Source: Gemmatimonadota bacterium (GTDB lineage Bacteria > Gemmatimonadota > Gemmatimonadetes > Longimicrobiales > Gaopeijiaceae). Taken from it: DNA of 62,288 nt. Under the pieces are notes generated by a model. That model worked only from the letters and a program-made list of their open reading frames with translations. It was not told the origin of the DNA and did not search any database. Within the stretch, counting starts at the first letter, position 1; each line of letters opens with the position of its first letter. The position numbers and the translations under genes are program-made. The stretch spans positions 1 through 62,288 of the forward strand of contig JAJEBS010000189.1 of assembly GCA_022822425.1 (NCBI GenBank). The letters run 5' to 3'. Shown one piece after another: positions 1 through 8,710 of the stretch.

Positions 1-288
1 ATACGCTGGCCCCACACTGTCATTGAGCGGAATGACCTGGGCGGGTTTACGATCCTCTATGACGCCGGTCCCAAGCAGGGTCTTCCGGTCCACTTCTATT
101 CGCGCGCCGAACTGCTTGACCTGACACGCGATGATTTCACCGTCGTGGCCGGACCTCGTGAGGACGTTACGGTGCGCACCCCTCCCGGCACGGGACATTG
201 GGTGCAGTGGGAAGCGACCTGGAAGCGGCTCGACAACCAAGACCGTGACACCGGGACTACTGGATCGACAAGTTCACCAGGCGGGTAG
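1..288 (+). pseudogene. C-terminal piece of a probable methyltransferase, apparently frameshifted
   Basis: The window opens inside a reading frame (frame 1) that runs to a TAG at 286-288. The translation contains GLPVHFYSRAELLDL, PREDVTVRTPPGTGHW and VQWEATW, which reads like the C-terminal part of a class I SAM-dependent methyltransferase; the SAM-binding part lies outside the window, so this is a tentative call. Coding character seems to leave frame 1 near position 245-255: the next frame encodes RDYWIDKFTRRVGPYG from about 252, while frame 1 turns into a low-complexity tail (TGTTGSTSSPGG). No stop follows in that other frame until the end of the next gene. The simplest reading is a single-base change that broke the gene near its 3' end. 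A sequencing error is equally possible. Confidence 0.4.
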
Positions 289-380
289 GGCCGTACGGCA
301 GCCAGACCGTCACCTTCGAGGAGATTTCGGGCAGCCCACGAAAGGCTCGTGACCAAGGAGTTCTCATGGAAGAAGAGTTG

Positions 381-1403
381 ATGAAACGAAACCACGTGGC
401 GGTGTGGCCGAGACACGGGTCGGCGCTCCGGGCGTTCGCGGCAACCTGGCTCGCGCTCGTGGCTCTCGGGTGCGCAGCTCCCGGAGATGAAGCCGGGGGA
501 GACGCCTCGGCCGAACTCGTCCGCACCGCCGACCCGTTCGCGCGCGGCTACACCGAGGAGGATTTCCCGCGTCTGCGCGAACTGGCCGACGGCGTCTACT
601 CCTACGAGGCGCTACGCTCGGCGGGCAATCAGCGCTTCACCACGGTCAGCATGTTCGTGGTGACCGACGAGGGCGTGCTGGTGGCGGACGGCCAGGGCAA
701 CGTGGCCGAGACGCAGCGCCTCATCGACCACATCGCCTCGGTTACCGATTACCCCATCACGCACGTGGTGATCTGCTCCGACCACGGCGACCATACCGCC
801 GGCAACTCCGCCTTCCCCGCGGACGCGGAGTTCATCGCCCACCCCACTTCGGCGAGCGTGCTGGAGGCCACGGCGGCCAATCCCTTTCGGCCCGAGGACG
901 CGCCCCCGGTGATGGTGCCCACCCGCCTGGTCGACGAGCGCGAGGTGCTGGAGTTGGGCGGCCGGACCATCGAGATCCTCTTCCTGGGCCGCGCGCACAC
1001 GGGCGGCGACCTGGTCGTCCACCTTCCCGAAGAGGACATCCTCTTCATGAGCGAGGCCTACCTGCACCGCGTCTTCCCCGCCATGCGCACGGCCTATCCC
1101 AGCGAATGGGTGGCGATGATCGAGCGGGCGCAGGCGATGGGCGCCGGGACGTACGTTCCCGGACACGGCTTCGTCGATTCCCCCGAGGTCCTGCGGGAGG
1201 AGCTGGAGGTGTTCCGTCAGGCCGTGGTGCAGGTGATCGAGGAGAGTCGTCGTCTCCACGGACAGGGACTCGGCCTGGAGGAGGCGCAGGCCCGCGCCGA
1301 CTTCGGAGAACTCGGGGACTGGTGGCTGTCGGAGAGCCAGGCGGCCCGCGCCATCCAGCAGGTGTACGCGGAACTCGACGGCATGCTGCCGCCGATGGAC
1401 TGA
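381..1403 (+). CDS. MBL-fold metallo-hydrolase lipoprotein with an altered metal site
   Basis: This 340-residue protein has a lipoprotein signal (LVALGC, Cys31) and a metallo-beta-lactamase fold, so it is probably an exported, membrane-anchored hydrolase. The ATG at 381 is preferred over one at 366 because GGAAGAAG at 368-375 forms its ribosome binding site. The metal motif is unusual: where the family has HxHxDH this protein has SDHGDH (Ser133, His135, Asp137, His138), so the first histidine is replaced by serine. Later ligands are His206 (GRAHTGGD) and His262 (VPGHGF), but the bridging Asp of the usual TGD turn appears as Ser224-Glu225. Substrate cannot be predicted. A second MBL protein at 30712 has the complete motif. 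The gene converges with the lipoprotein gene that follows, with 19 bp between them. Confidence 0.85.
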   Translation: MKRNHVAVWPRHGSALRAFAATWLALVALGCAAPGDEAGGDASAELVRTADPFARGYTEEDFPRLRELADGVYSYEALRSAGNQRFTTVSMFVVTDEGVLVADGQGNVAETQRLIDHIASVTDYPITHVVICSDHGDHTAGNSAFPADAEFIAHPTSASVLEATAANPFRPEDAPPVMVPTRLVDEREVLELGGRTIEILFLGRAHTGGDLVVHLPEEDILFMSEAYLHRVFPAMRTAYPSEWVAMIERAQAMGAGTYVPGHGFVDSPEVLREELEVFRQAVVQVIEESRRLHGQGLGLEEAQARADFGELGDWWLSESQAARAIQQVYAELDGMLPPMD

Positions 1404-1422
1404 TCGCTGTCGGCGGGCCCCC

Positions 1423-2148
1423 TCAGCCCTCCCGGTCACGCATGTCGGCCAGCGCGTCCGTGTCGATCGCGGCCTGCAGGTCGTAGAGTTCGTCCATCGT
1501 CACGCCCCGTCCCTCCATGGAGACCACGAAGCGGCCCTCTACCAGCCAGGTGAGCTGCCCGCGGCCGCGGTCCCCGCGCGTGCGCCGAAACTCCGCCAGG
1601 GCCGGATACCCCTCATACTCCAGCGTGCGCTTCCAGCCGCGCTCGCTTTCTTCATCGATCTCGACATCCAGCCAGTCGAGGAAATCCTCCGATCCGACAA
1701 GCGGGAGAGCCCCGATATCGGCGATGGCGACGTCCACGTCCGCTCCGTCGCGATTCCGATACTCGGCTTCGACCGTCGAGACGCGAAATCCGAGCGCGCC
1801 AACCGTCGACCCTTCACGGGACGAGCGTGCGAAACCGCCGGCATCGTCCGGCAGGACATCGCGCAATGCGCGGAAGGACACCGGCCTTTCGACCAGCGTC
1901 TCGCTCGACAGCTCCAGGTCGATGTGGTGCAGCGCTTCGCTCAACTGCCCCACCGCGTCGGAAAGACCATCGGCGAGGTCATCCGCAACCTCGTGCATGC
2001 CCTCCCTCACTTCCTCTATTTCGACATCCGTTCGCGACTCGTCTTCGCCGATGAAGACGCAGCCCGTTGACATCAGACCGACGGACAGGGTGCCCGCGAG
2101 GGCGAAGGGCCTTGACAGGCTACCATGAACTCGACGCTTCCAGGACAT
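1423..2148 (-). CDS. hypothetical lipoprotein
   Basis: I do not recognise a function. The start at 2148 (MSWKRRVHGS) is chosen because a strong GGAGGAAGAG site lies directly upstream; an upstream in-frame start at 2190 would add 14 residues that do not look like a signal peptide. The N-terminus is a lipoprotein signal ending LMSTGC, followed by an acidic, helical stretch (VREGMHEVADDLADGLSDAV) and then a globular region of about 150 residues with a charged, beta-rich composition, including VSFRALRDVLPDD and WLVEGRFVVSMEGRG. The predicted location is the periplasmic face of a membrane. The gene is transcribed away from the glycoside-hydrolase operon, and a TACAAT box sits upstream at 2175-2180. 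Confidence 0.7.
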   Translation of the reverse strand: MSWKRRVHGSLSRPFALAGTLSVGLMSTGCVFIGEDESRTDVEIEEVREGMHEVADDLADGLSDAVGQLSEALHHIDLELSSETLVERPVSFRALRDVLPDDAGGFARSSREGSTVGALGFRVSTVEAEYRNRDGADVDVAIADIGALPLVGSEDFLDWLDVEIDEESERGWKRTLEYEGYPALAEFRRTRGDRGRGQLTWLVEGRFVVSMEGRGVTMDELYDLQAAIDTDALADMRDREG

Positions 2149-2174
2149 CTCTTCCTCCAGACTCTGAACGCAGG

Positions 2175-2180
2175 ATTGTA
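2175..2180 (-). promoter_or_regulatory. probable -10 box for the hypothetical lipoprotein gene
   Basis: On the minus strand TACAAT (5 of 6 consensus bases) lies 26 bp upstream of the ATG at 2148. A G+TG run precedes it (CTGTACAAT). The -35 region at the right distance (GCGATA) is weak. Expected transcription start is about 2168, giving a short leader that contains the GGAGGAAGAG site. Confidence 0.4.
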
Positions 2181-2362
2181 CAGTCAGCACGGCCGCGTAT
2201 CGCCGCGCCGCGGGCCACTCACGTGATTGGCGCGGGGGCGTGTGCGCGTCTACGCGCGCTCGGCCGCGGAGGTGTCAGGCGCCGCTGGCCGGAGTCGGTT
2301 CGCGTCGCCTGCGGACCGGCCGGCCGTTGACCGGCGACCCGTCACGGATCGATGGTGTGTTG

Positions 2363-4618
2363 ATGAACCACCCCCGGCCTCATCCCGCCGTTTCCCCCAG
2401 GGCGCGCATCGCGGCGCTGGCGCGCGAGGACAAGTGGTTCCTGGGGGGGCTGGACGGCGTGGTTTGGGCGCCGCCGTTGCCGCGCTGGCTTCACCGTCCG
2501 GGGTTCTGGGATCCCGTGCACGTGCTGCAGCACGAGATCGGCCCCGGATTCTCGGTGGCACTGGTGCGCTCCGATGGGCTGGAAAACCCCCTCCACGGAG
2601 CGACATCGGGCCCAATCGGTCGCGAGTCGACGCCGCGCAGGTGGCGGCCCGGGCGGCTGGATGCTACGTGGTCGGACGAGCGAGGGGGCCTCGTCGAGGA
2701 GCGCCGCCAGGTGTTGCCGGGAGGAATCCTGGAATCATCGTGGCAGGTGCCCCGGGAGTTGGAGGGCTACCTGGTCGGCTTCACCGCGCAGCCGGCCGAC
2801 GCGACCGGCGAAGCGGCACGCACGGAAGGCGGTGTGAGCTGGACGCGGACCGTCTCGGACCGGCGCGGACAGAAGTTGACCCTGCGCATGGAGCTCGCGG
2901 GCTCTGTTTCGCCCGCCTGGCGGAGCATCGTGCCGTCCGAGGGGAGCGACCCACCCGAGTGGCGGCATTCGCCCTTTGCGGAAGAGTGGGGCGGCGCCTC
3001 GGGGACCGCCGATCACGCGTCCGCCGCCGTGCCCGACCCGGACTCCGACGCCGAAGCGCTCAACTCCGGGTGGATCTGGATCGCGGTCGCGCTTCCGCTG
3101 GCGGGGCTCGACGACGACGAGCCGGCGGCCATCCGGCTTACCCTTCGCCCTCGCCGCGCCGAGGCTCGGCACCGGACTCGCACGCGCTCGAGCTCCTGGG
3201 AGTCGTTCTTCGACGGTTTTCCCCACTTCCGGTGCGGCGATCCACATCTGGACCGCTATTTCGACTACCGCATCTACGGCCTTGGCCTGAACCGCATCGA
3301 GGGTCGATGGGGCCCGATCCGGCATCCGGCCATCGCCGAGGGCCCGGAGTATTTCCACGTGCCCATCGCCTACAGCGCGCAGTGCCACATGATGGAGATG
3401 CGCTGGCGGAGGGGCGGACGCGAGGCGTGGGGCTCGCTGTTGAACTTCGTCGACAACCAGAAGCCCGACGGCTCATTCCACGGGCGGCTATACCCCGAGC
3501 GCCTCGAGAGCACCGACTTCTACCACGCCAACTGGGGCGACGCGCTGCTCGCGGTCGATGACATGCAGCCCGACGCGGAGGCGCTGGCCCGCTGCTACGA
3601 GGGACTGACGCGATACGCCCGCTGGCTGACGGCCGCGCGCGATCCGGAGCGGTCCGGGATGTTCACCGTCACGAACCACTTCGAGACGGGACAGGAGTAC
3701 ATGTCGCGCTACATGGCCGTGGACGACGAGGCCGACGTGGCGGGGTGGCGTCCGCGGCTTCGCCTCAAGGGGATCGACGTCACGGTGTACGCGCACCAGC
3801 TGTTCCGCGCGCTCGGCTCGGTTGCGCGCCGGCTGGAGCGGCCGGGTGACGAGGCCAGGTGGCGGGAGCTCGCGGCCCGCTGCTGGAGGGCGATCGACGA
3901 GCGCATGTGGTCGGCCGAGGCCCGGCTCTTCACCGACGTGGACGGGCGCACCGGCGAGCGCACGGGCGTGAAGGCGGCGGTGGGGTTCTATCCGATGCTC
4001 ACCGGACGGGTGGGGGGCGCCCGCCTCGACGCCCTGCTCGACCACCTCGAAGATGCCCGGACATTCGGCACGCCCTTCCCCCTGCCTTCGTCCAGCGTGG
4101 ACGATCCGCGCTTCTCCGCGGAGGGCATCTGGCGGGGCAAGCGACGCAACTGCCCGTGGAACGGACGGGCATGGCCGATGACGACGAGCCACGTGATCGA
4201 AGGCCTGCTCCGCTGCTGGCGCGGCGGAAGCGAGCGGGCCGGCAGGCTCGCGGCCGACATGCTCAACCGCTTTGCGCGCATGATGTTCACGGATGGCGAT
4301 CCCGCCCGGCCCAACTGCTTCGAACACTACAACCCGTACACGGGTCGCGCCTGCCACTTCCGGGGCATCGACGACTATCAGCACTCCTGGATCATCGATC
4401 TCATGGCGCGCGGATTCGCCGGCCTCCACGTGGACGCGTCGGGCATCGAGGTGCGGCCGCTGCCGGATGGTCCCGCCCGCGTGTCGCTGGGGCCGGTGAT
4501 CGCGCGGGGCCGGGCGCTGCACGTCGAGGTGGAGCCCGGACAGGTGAGCGTAGCCGTGGACGGCGAGCGGTTCGAGGGACCGCGCGGCGAGCTCTTGCGA
4601 GTTCCGTGGGTTCCGTGA
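2363..4618 (+). CDS. trehalase-like (alpha/alpha)6-barrel glycoside hydrolase
   Basis: This 751-residue protein has an N-terminal beta-rich region (about residues 20-280) and a C-terminal helical barrel typical of GH37/GH63/GH15-like enzymes that cleave alpha-glucosides or mannosylglycerate. Visible markers are NFVDNQKPDGSFHG, NHFETGQEYMSRY, NCPWNGRAWPMTTSH and DDYQHSWIIDL. There is no signal peptide, so it should act in the cytoplasm on imported sugar. The ATG at 2363 is chosen because upstream in-frame sequence is Arg-rich and not protein-like; no strong ribosome binding site is seen. It is the first gene of an operon with a complete ABC sugar importer and a second glycosidase; its stop overlaps the GTG of the next gene (GTGA). 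The exact substrate is unknown. Confidence 0.8.
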   Translation: MNHPRPHPAVSPRARIAALAREDKWFLGGLDGVVWAPPLPRWLHRPGFWDPVHVLQHEIGPGFSVALVRSDGLENPLHGATSGPIGRESTPRRWRPGRLDATWSDERGGLVEERRQVLPGGILESSWQVPRELEGYLVGFTAQPADATGEAARTEGGVSWTRTVSDRRGQKLTLRMELAGSVSPAWRSIVPSEGSDPPEWRHSPFAEEWGGASGTADHASAAVPDPDSDAEALNSGWIWIAVALPLAGLDDDEPAAIRLTLRPRRAEARHRTRTRSSSWESFFDGFPHFRCGDPHLDRYFDYRIYGLGLNRIEGRWGPIRHPAIAEGPEYFHVPIAYSAQCHMMEMRWRRGGREAWGSLLNFVDNQKPDGSFHGRLYPERLESTDFYHANWGDALLAVDDMQPDAEALARCYEGLTRYARWLTAARDPERSGMFTVTNHFETGQEYMSRYMAVDDEADVAGWRPRLRLKGIDVTVYAHQLFRALGSVARRLERPGDEARWRELAARCWRAIDERMWSAEARLFTDVDGRTGERTGVKAAVGFYPMLTGRVGGARLDALLDHLEDARTFGTPFPLPSSSVDDPRFSAEGIWRGKRRNCPWNGRAWPMTTSHVIEGLLRCWRGGSERAGRLAADMLNRFARMMFTDGDPARPNCFEHYNPYTGRACHFRGIDDYQHSWIIDLMARGFAGLHVDASGIEVRPLPDGPARVSLGPVIARGRALHVEVEPGQVSVAVDGERFEGPRGELLRVPWVP

Positions 4619-5814
4619 GTCCGGAGGGAGTCGGCCCGCGGGCTGCCGGGCAGGGCGTAGTGCTGCGCGGCGTGGGGAAGCGGTTCGGCGATGTCGTGGC
4701 CCTGCAGCCGATGGACCTCGAGGTCCGGCCCGGCGAGCTGATGGTGCTGGTGGGCCCCTCGGGATGCGGCAAGAGCACCCTGTTGCGCCTCATCGCCGGG
4801 CTTGAGGCACCCACCTCGGGCGAGGTGTGGATCGGGGGACGGCGGGTGGACGAGGTCGAGCCGGGCGCGCGCGACGTGGCCATGGTGTTCCAGAGCTACG
4901 CGCTCTATCCGCACATGACCGTCGCGGGGAATCTCGGCTTCGGCCTGCGCGTGCGCGGGACGCCACGCCCGGAGCTCGAACGGCGCGTCGCGGAGACTGC
5001 CGCCGCGCTCGGGCTCGCCGAACTGCTGGAGCGGAAGCCCGGCCAGCTGTCGGGGGGTCAGCGGCAGCGGGTGGCCCTGGGACGCGCCATGGTGCGCGAT
5101 CCGGGCGTGTTCCTGTTCGACGAGCCGCTCTCGAACCTGGACGCGGAACTGCGCCTGCGGACGCGCGACGAGATCGCCGCCCTGCACCGGCGCCTGGGCA
5201 CGACGATGATCTTCGTGACCCACGACCAGGTGGAAGCGCTGTCGCTGGGCCAGCGGGTCGCGGTGATGGATCGCGGACGGCTGCAGCAGGTGGGCACGCC
5301 GGACGAGGTCTACCGCCGGCCGGACAACCTGTTCGTGGCAGGCTTCGTGGGATCGCCGCCCATCAATCGCATCCCGCTGTCCCGCGATGGCCCGGGACAC
5401 CTCGCGGGAGGTCCGTTCGCGCTCGAGGAGCCGTCGGGTCCGGATCAGGCCACGCTGGCGGTGCGGCCCGAGGATCTCGCGGTGGCGGGACCGGGGGAGG
5501 CAGAGGACGACGCGTCCGGCGGAGAGGCCGATTCGAGCACGGTCAGCGGCTCGCGCGAGGCCGGCAGCTCGACCCGGGCGGGCGGCTTTCGTGCCACCGT
5601 GCTCCGCGTGGAGGCGCTGGGCAGCGAGCAGCGCGTGCACCTGGACGGTCCGGGCGACGCCGCGTGGGTGGCGCGCGCACCGCCTGCCCTGCGCGTTGGC
5701 CCCGGCGACCGGGTGAGCGTTTCCGTGGCCTGGGAGCGCAGCCACCTGTTCGGCCCGGATGGCCGCCGCAGGGAGGGCGTGCCGCAACCGGCGGAGCAGC
5801 GGGTATCGCGATGA
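4615..5814 (+). CDS. sugar ABC transporter ATP-binding protein (MalK/UgpC type)
   Basis: This 399-residue protein is the ATPase that energises the sugar importer encoded by the next three genes. Walker A is GPSGCGKS (about residues 47-54), the signature is LSGGQRQR, Walker B is VFLFDEPLSNLD, and the switch histidine lies in VTHDQVEA. The C-terminal third is a TOBE-like domain of MalK/UgpC-type proteins, interrupted by an acidic Ser/Gly-rich insert (EAEDDASGGEADSS). The GTG at 4615 overlaps the TGA of the upstream glycosidase by 4 bp, which indicates translational coupling. The reading frame stays open far upstream, but that part is the shadow of the glycosidase. Confidence 0.93.
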   Translation: MSPEGVGPRAAGQGVVLRGVGKRFGDVVALQPMDLEVRPGELMVLVGPSGCGKSTLLRLIAGLEAPTSGEVWIGGRRVDEVEPGARDVAMVFQSYALYPHMTVAGNLGFGLRVRGTPRPELERRVAETAAALGLAELLERKPGQLSGGQRQRVALGRAMVRDPGVFLFDEPLSNLDAELRLRTRDEIAALHRRLGTTMIFVTHDQVEALSLGQRVAVMDRGRLQQVGTPDEVYRRPDNLFVAGFVGSPPINRIPLSRDGPGHLAGGPFALEEPSGPDQATLAVRPEDLAVAGPGEAEDDASGGEADSSTVSGSREAGSSTRAGGFRATVLRVEALGSEQRVHLDGPGDAAWVARAPPALRVGPGDRVSVSVAWERSHLFGPDGRRREGVPQPAEQRVSR

Positions 5815-7121
5815 GGAGCAGCCGGTGGAAGGACTTCGTGCTCGCCGTTCTCGTCCTCGCGGCGGCGGCCTGCTCCCGCGGCGAGGCCGGGATCACGTTG
5901 CGCGTAGCGCTCTGGGCCGGAGGCCACGAACTCGAGATCGAGCGGCAGGTGGCCGACCGCTACGAGGCCCTGCACCCCGGCGTGCGGGTCGTGCTCGAGT
6001 CGGCCCCCAACGGATACGAGGAGCGCCTGTTGACCTCGATCGCCGCGGGCCGCCCGCCCGACGTCTACCTCATGGACTCGCCCGACGTCCCCACCTTCGT
6101 GGAGCGGGGGTTGGCGCTGGATCTCGCGCCCTACCGGGAGGCGCTCGGTTTCCGGCCGGACAGCGTGTTCGGACAGGTGGCGGACGCATTTCGGCGGGGC
6201 GAATCCATGTTCGCGCTGCCGAAGGACTTCACGCCGATGGTCCTGTACGCGAATCGGGACGTGCTCACGGCCGCGGGGGTTGAGGGCCTTCTGCCCGCCA
6301 TGTCTCCGGGCGCCGGGCCGCCACCCGGCTGGACGTGGGAGGATTTCCGGCGGGCCGCCGAGGCAGTGGTGGCCGACACCGACGGTGATGGCCGGGACGA
6401 CGTGTTCGGGTTCGACTTTCCGCGCAACCTGTACCAGTGGATCCCGTTCGTGTGGTCGGCGGGCGGCGACATCCTCGCGCCCGGCGGCAGCGGAGCGGCG
6501 GGCTATCTGGACGGGCTCGAAGCGCTGGAGGCCTACCGCTTCCTCACGGCCCTGGCGGAGGACGGTCTCACCCCGGGTGCGCAGTTCGTCCAGCAGGGAG
6601 ACCCCGCCCGCGAGGCGCGCTTCGCATCCGGTGGACAGGCGTTTCTGCTTTCCGGCCACTGGACGCTCCCGGTGTTCCGCGATCTCCTGGGAGCGGGCGC
6701 GCTCGACCTGGCCATCCTCCCCATTCCCCACCACCCTTCCCAGGCGGCGGCGACCAGCGTGCTCTACGCATCGGGGTGGGCCGTGCCGCCCAACGCCCGT
6801 GAGCTGCGCCGCGCCATCGACCTGGCGGGCTTCCTCGCCTCACCCGAAGCGCAGCGCATCCGGGCACGCTCGGGGCTGGCCATTCCATCACGGATGGATG
6901 TGGCGGCGGAGATCGCCGCTGCGGACGGCACCGGGGTGGAGGCCGCGTTCATCGCGCTGGTGGAGGGCGCGCGCATGACGTGGGGCGCCCGGGTGCGCGA
7001 TTTCTCCCGCATCGAGGCGCTGGCGGTGGAGATCATGGACCGCCGGCTGGTTCGGGGAGAATCGCTCACGGCGAGCTCCGCAGACGTGGCCCGCCGCATC
7101 GACGCGCAGTTCGGTTGGTGA
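5811..7121 (+). CDS. sugar ABC transporter solute-binding lipoprotein
   Basis: This 436-residue protein is an extracellular solute-binding protein of the MalE/UgpB class (cluster 1). A lipoprotein signal ends in LAAAACS (Cys21). The mature part begins TLRVALWAGGHELEIERQ and contains PPDVYLMDSPDVPTF, ALPKDFTPMVLYANRD and GWTWEDF, all typical of this family. It would capture a sugar or glycoside in the periplasm and deliver it to the two permeases downstream. The ATG at 5811 overlaps the stop of the ATPase gene (ATGA), as for its neighbours. An Asp-rich segment (DTDGDGRDDVFGFD) resembles calcium-binding loops found in many of these proteins. Confidence 0.93.
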   Translation: MRSSRWKDFVLAVLVLAAAACSRGEAGITLRVALWAGGHELEIERQVADRYEALHPGVRVVLESAPNGYEERLLTSIAAGRPPDVYLMDSPDVPTFVERGLALDLAPYREALGFRPDSVFGQVADAFRRGESMFALPKDFTPMVLYANRDVLTAAGVEGLLPAMSPGAGPPPGWTWEDFRRAAEAVVADTDGDGRDDVFGFDFPRNLYQWIPFVWSAGGDILAPGGSGAAGYLDGLEALEAYRFLTALAEDGLTPGAQFVQQGDPAREARFASGGQAFLLSGHWTLPVFRDLLGAGALDLAILPIPHHPSQAAATSVLYASGWAVPPNARELRRAIDLAGFLASPEAQRIRARSGLAIPSRMDVAAEIAAADGTGVEAAFIALVEGARMTWGARVRDFSRIEALAVEIMDRRLVRGESLTASSADVARRIDAQFGW

Positions 7122-8710
7122 GCAGCGTGCGTCAGCCGGTTCTGGACTCCCTCGCCGCCGCCGTGCTGGCGACCGGGCTTGCGCTCGTGCTGGTCGTGGC
7201 CGCGGAACGGGTGGAGAGGGCGCGGGTCGGCGCTGCGGAATCCGAGGCGCGCATGGCCGCCGCGTTGTGGGAGGAGGAGGGAGGCAGCGCCGATGCCGTG
7301 ACCGGGCTGCTCGGCGACCGGGCGACGATTCTCGGCGCGGACGCCGGTGGCGCCGGACCGGGGGCGTACGCCTACGAGGCGGGCGCGCTGGATCCTGCCG
7401 CCTGGATCGCGGTCACGCCCGGCCCCGCGGACGGTCCCTACGGCGCCCTTCCGGTCACCGCCGGCGCCATCGCGCTCGCGGGCGTGGCCCTCATCACGGG
7501 GTGGGCCCTGGCGCGGCGCCGCGGGCCCACGCGCTCGCGCTATCCGGCGGGAATCGCGCTCCTCTCCGTGGGCTGCATCGCCCTGACCGCGGTCGCCGCC
7601 GGACGGTGGGCGGACGGCGAACTCGGGTCGCTGAGCGCCGCCACCGTCGCCCAGGGCGCGCGCGCCGCCGAACTGGCGCTGTCGTCCGGTGCGGATCCGG
7701 CCCGCACCGCCAACATCCACCTGGCCTTCCTCGGGCACGAGCGCACCGCCTCGCCGGCCCTGGCGCTGGCCGCCGCGGGCGCACTGGCCGCCCTGCTGGT
7801 GGCGCTGGCCCTCCACCTCGCGCAACTCGCCTCCCGCCCCCGCACCCTGCGGCGAACCCTGGCGGCGTGGGGCCTCCTCGCTCCGGCCGCGGCCCTCATC
7901 CTCGCGTTCACGCTCGGGCCGCTCCTCTTCTCGCTGTGGATCTCGCTGCACGAATGGCGTCTCATCGATCCCGCGCCCATCTTCCTCGGCCTCGACAACT
8001 ATGCGGCGCTGCTCGCAAACCCGGAGTGGTGGTCGGCGATCGGGAACACGGCGCTGTTTACGCTGCACGTGCCCGCCGCGATGGCCGTCGCCCTCGCCCT
8101 GGCGCTCCTCACCCGGGGGTCGCGCCGCGCTCTGCGCTGGGCGCGGCTCGCCCTCTTCCTGCCCGCCATCACCAGCGTTGCGGCGATCGCGGTCGTGTGG
8201 AAGTGGCTGCTGAGCGACCAGTACGGGCTGCTGAACCAGGTCCTCGAACGCGCGGGGCTCGGGTCCGTCCCGTGGCTCACCTCGCCCGACACCGCGCTCG
8301 CGAGCCTGATGATGATCGGCATCTGGATGGTCGTGGGCTATCAGATGGTGGTCTTCCAGGCGGGCCTCGCCGCCATCCCGCGCGACTGGTACGACGCGGC
8401 CCGGGTCGACGGCGCGGGACCGTGGCAACGCTTTCGCCACATCACGCTGCCCGGCCTGCGCCACACCCTGTTCTTCGTGCTGGTTACGTCGATCATCGGG
8501 TCCTTCCAGGTCTTCGGGCTCGTCTACGTGATGACCGAGGGCGGCCCGCTGGGCGCCACCGATGTCGCCGTGTACCACATCTACCGGGAGGCGTGGGAGT
8601 TCCTGCAGTTCGGCAACGCGGCGGCGATGAGCTGGCTGCTGTTCGCCCTCGTGTTCGCCGCCACCTGGCTGCACTTCCGCTTCCTCGATGCGCGCCGGGC
8701 CCATGGCTGA
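7118..8710 (+). CDS. sugar ABC transporter permease (MalF type) with extra N-terminal membrane domain
   Basis: The C-terminal 290 residues form a normal MalF-type permease: core helices start at LRRTLAAWGLLAPAAAL (about residue 244), and the cytoplasmic EAA loop AAIPRDWYDAARVDGAG contacts the ATPase. The N-terminal 240 residues are unusual: hydrophobic helices at about 11-29, 110-131, 143-161 and 211-237 enclose two soluble loops of about 80 and 50 residues, an arrangement more like a membrane sensor than a transporter. The GTG at 7118 overlaps the upstream TGA (GTGA); GTG at 7127 is an alternative. Total length is 530 residues, against about 290-320 for minimal permeases of this class (E. 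coli MalF is itself longer, with a periplasmic loop). Function of the extension is unknown. Confidence 0.9.
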   Translation: MSSVRQPVLDSLAAAVLATGLALVLVVAAERVERARVGAAESEARMAAALWEEEGGSADAVTGLLGDRATILGADAGGAGPGAYAYEAGALDPAAWIAVTPGPADGPYGALPVTAGAIALAGVALITGWALARRRGPTRSRYPAGIALLSVGCIALTAVAAGRWADGELGSLSAATVAQGARAAELALSSGADPARTANIHLAFLGHERTASPALALAAAGALAALLVALALHLAQLASRPRTLRRTLAAWGLLAPAAALILAFTLGPLLFSLWISLHEWRLIDPAPIFLGLDNYAALLANPEWWSAIGNTALFTLHVPAAMAVALALALLTRGSRRALRWARLALFLPAITSVAAIAVVWKWLLSDQYGLLNQVLERAGLGSVPWLTSPDTALASLMMIGIWMVVGYQMVVFQAGLAAIPRDWYDAARVDGAGPWQRFRHITLPGLRHTLFFVLVTSIIGSFQVFGLVYVMTEGGPLGATDVAVYHIYREAWEFLQFGNAAAMSWLLFALVFAATWLHFRFLDARRAHG

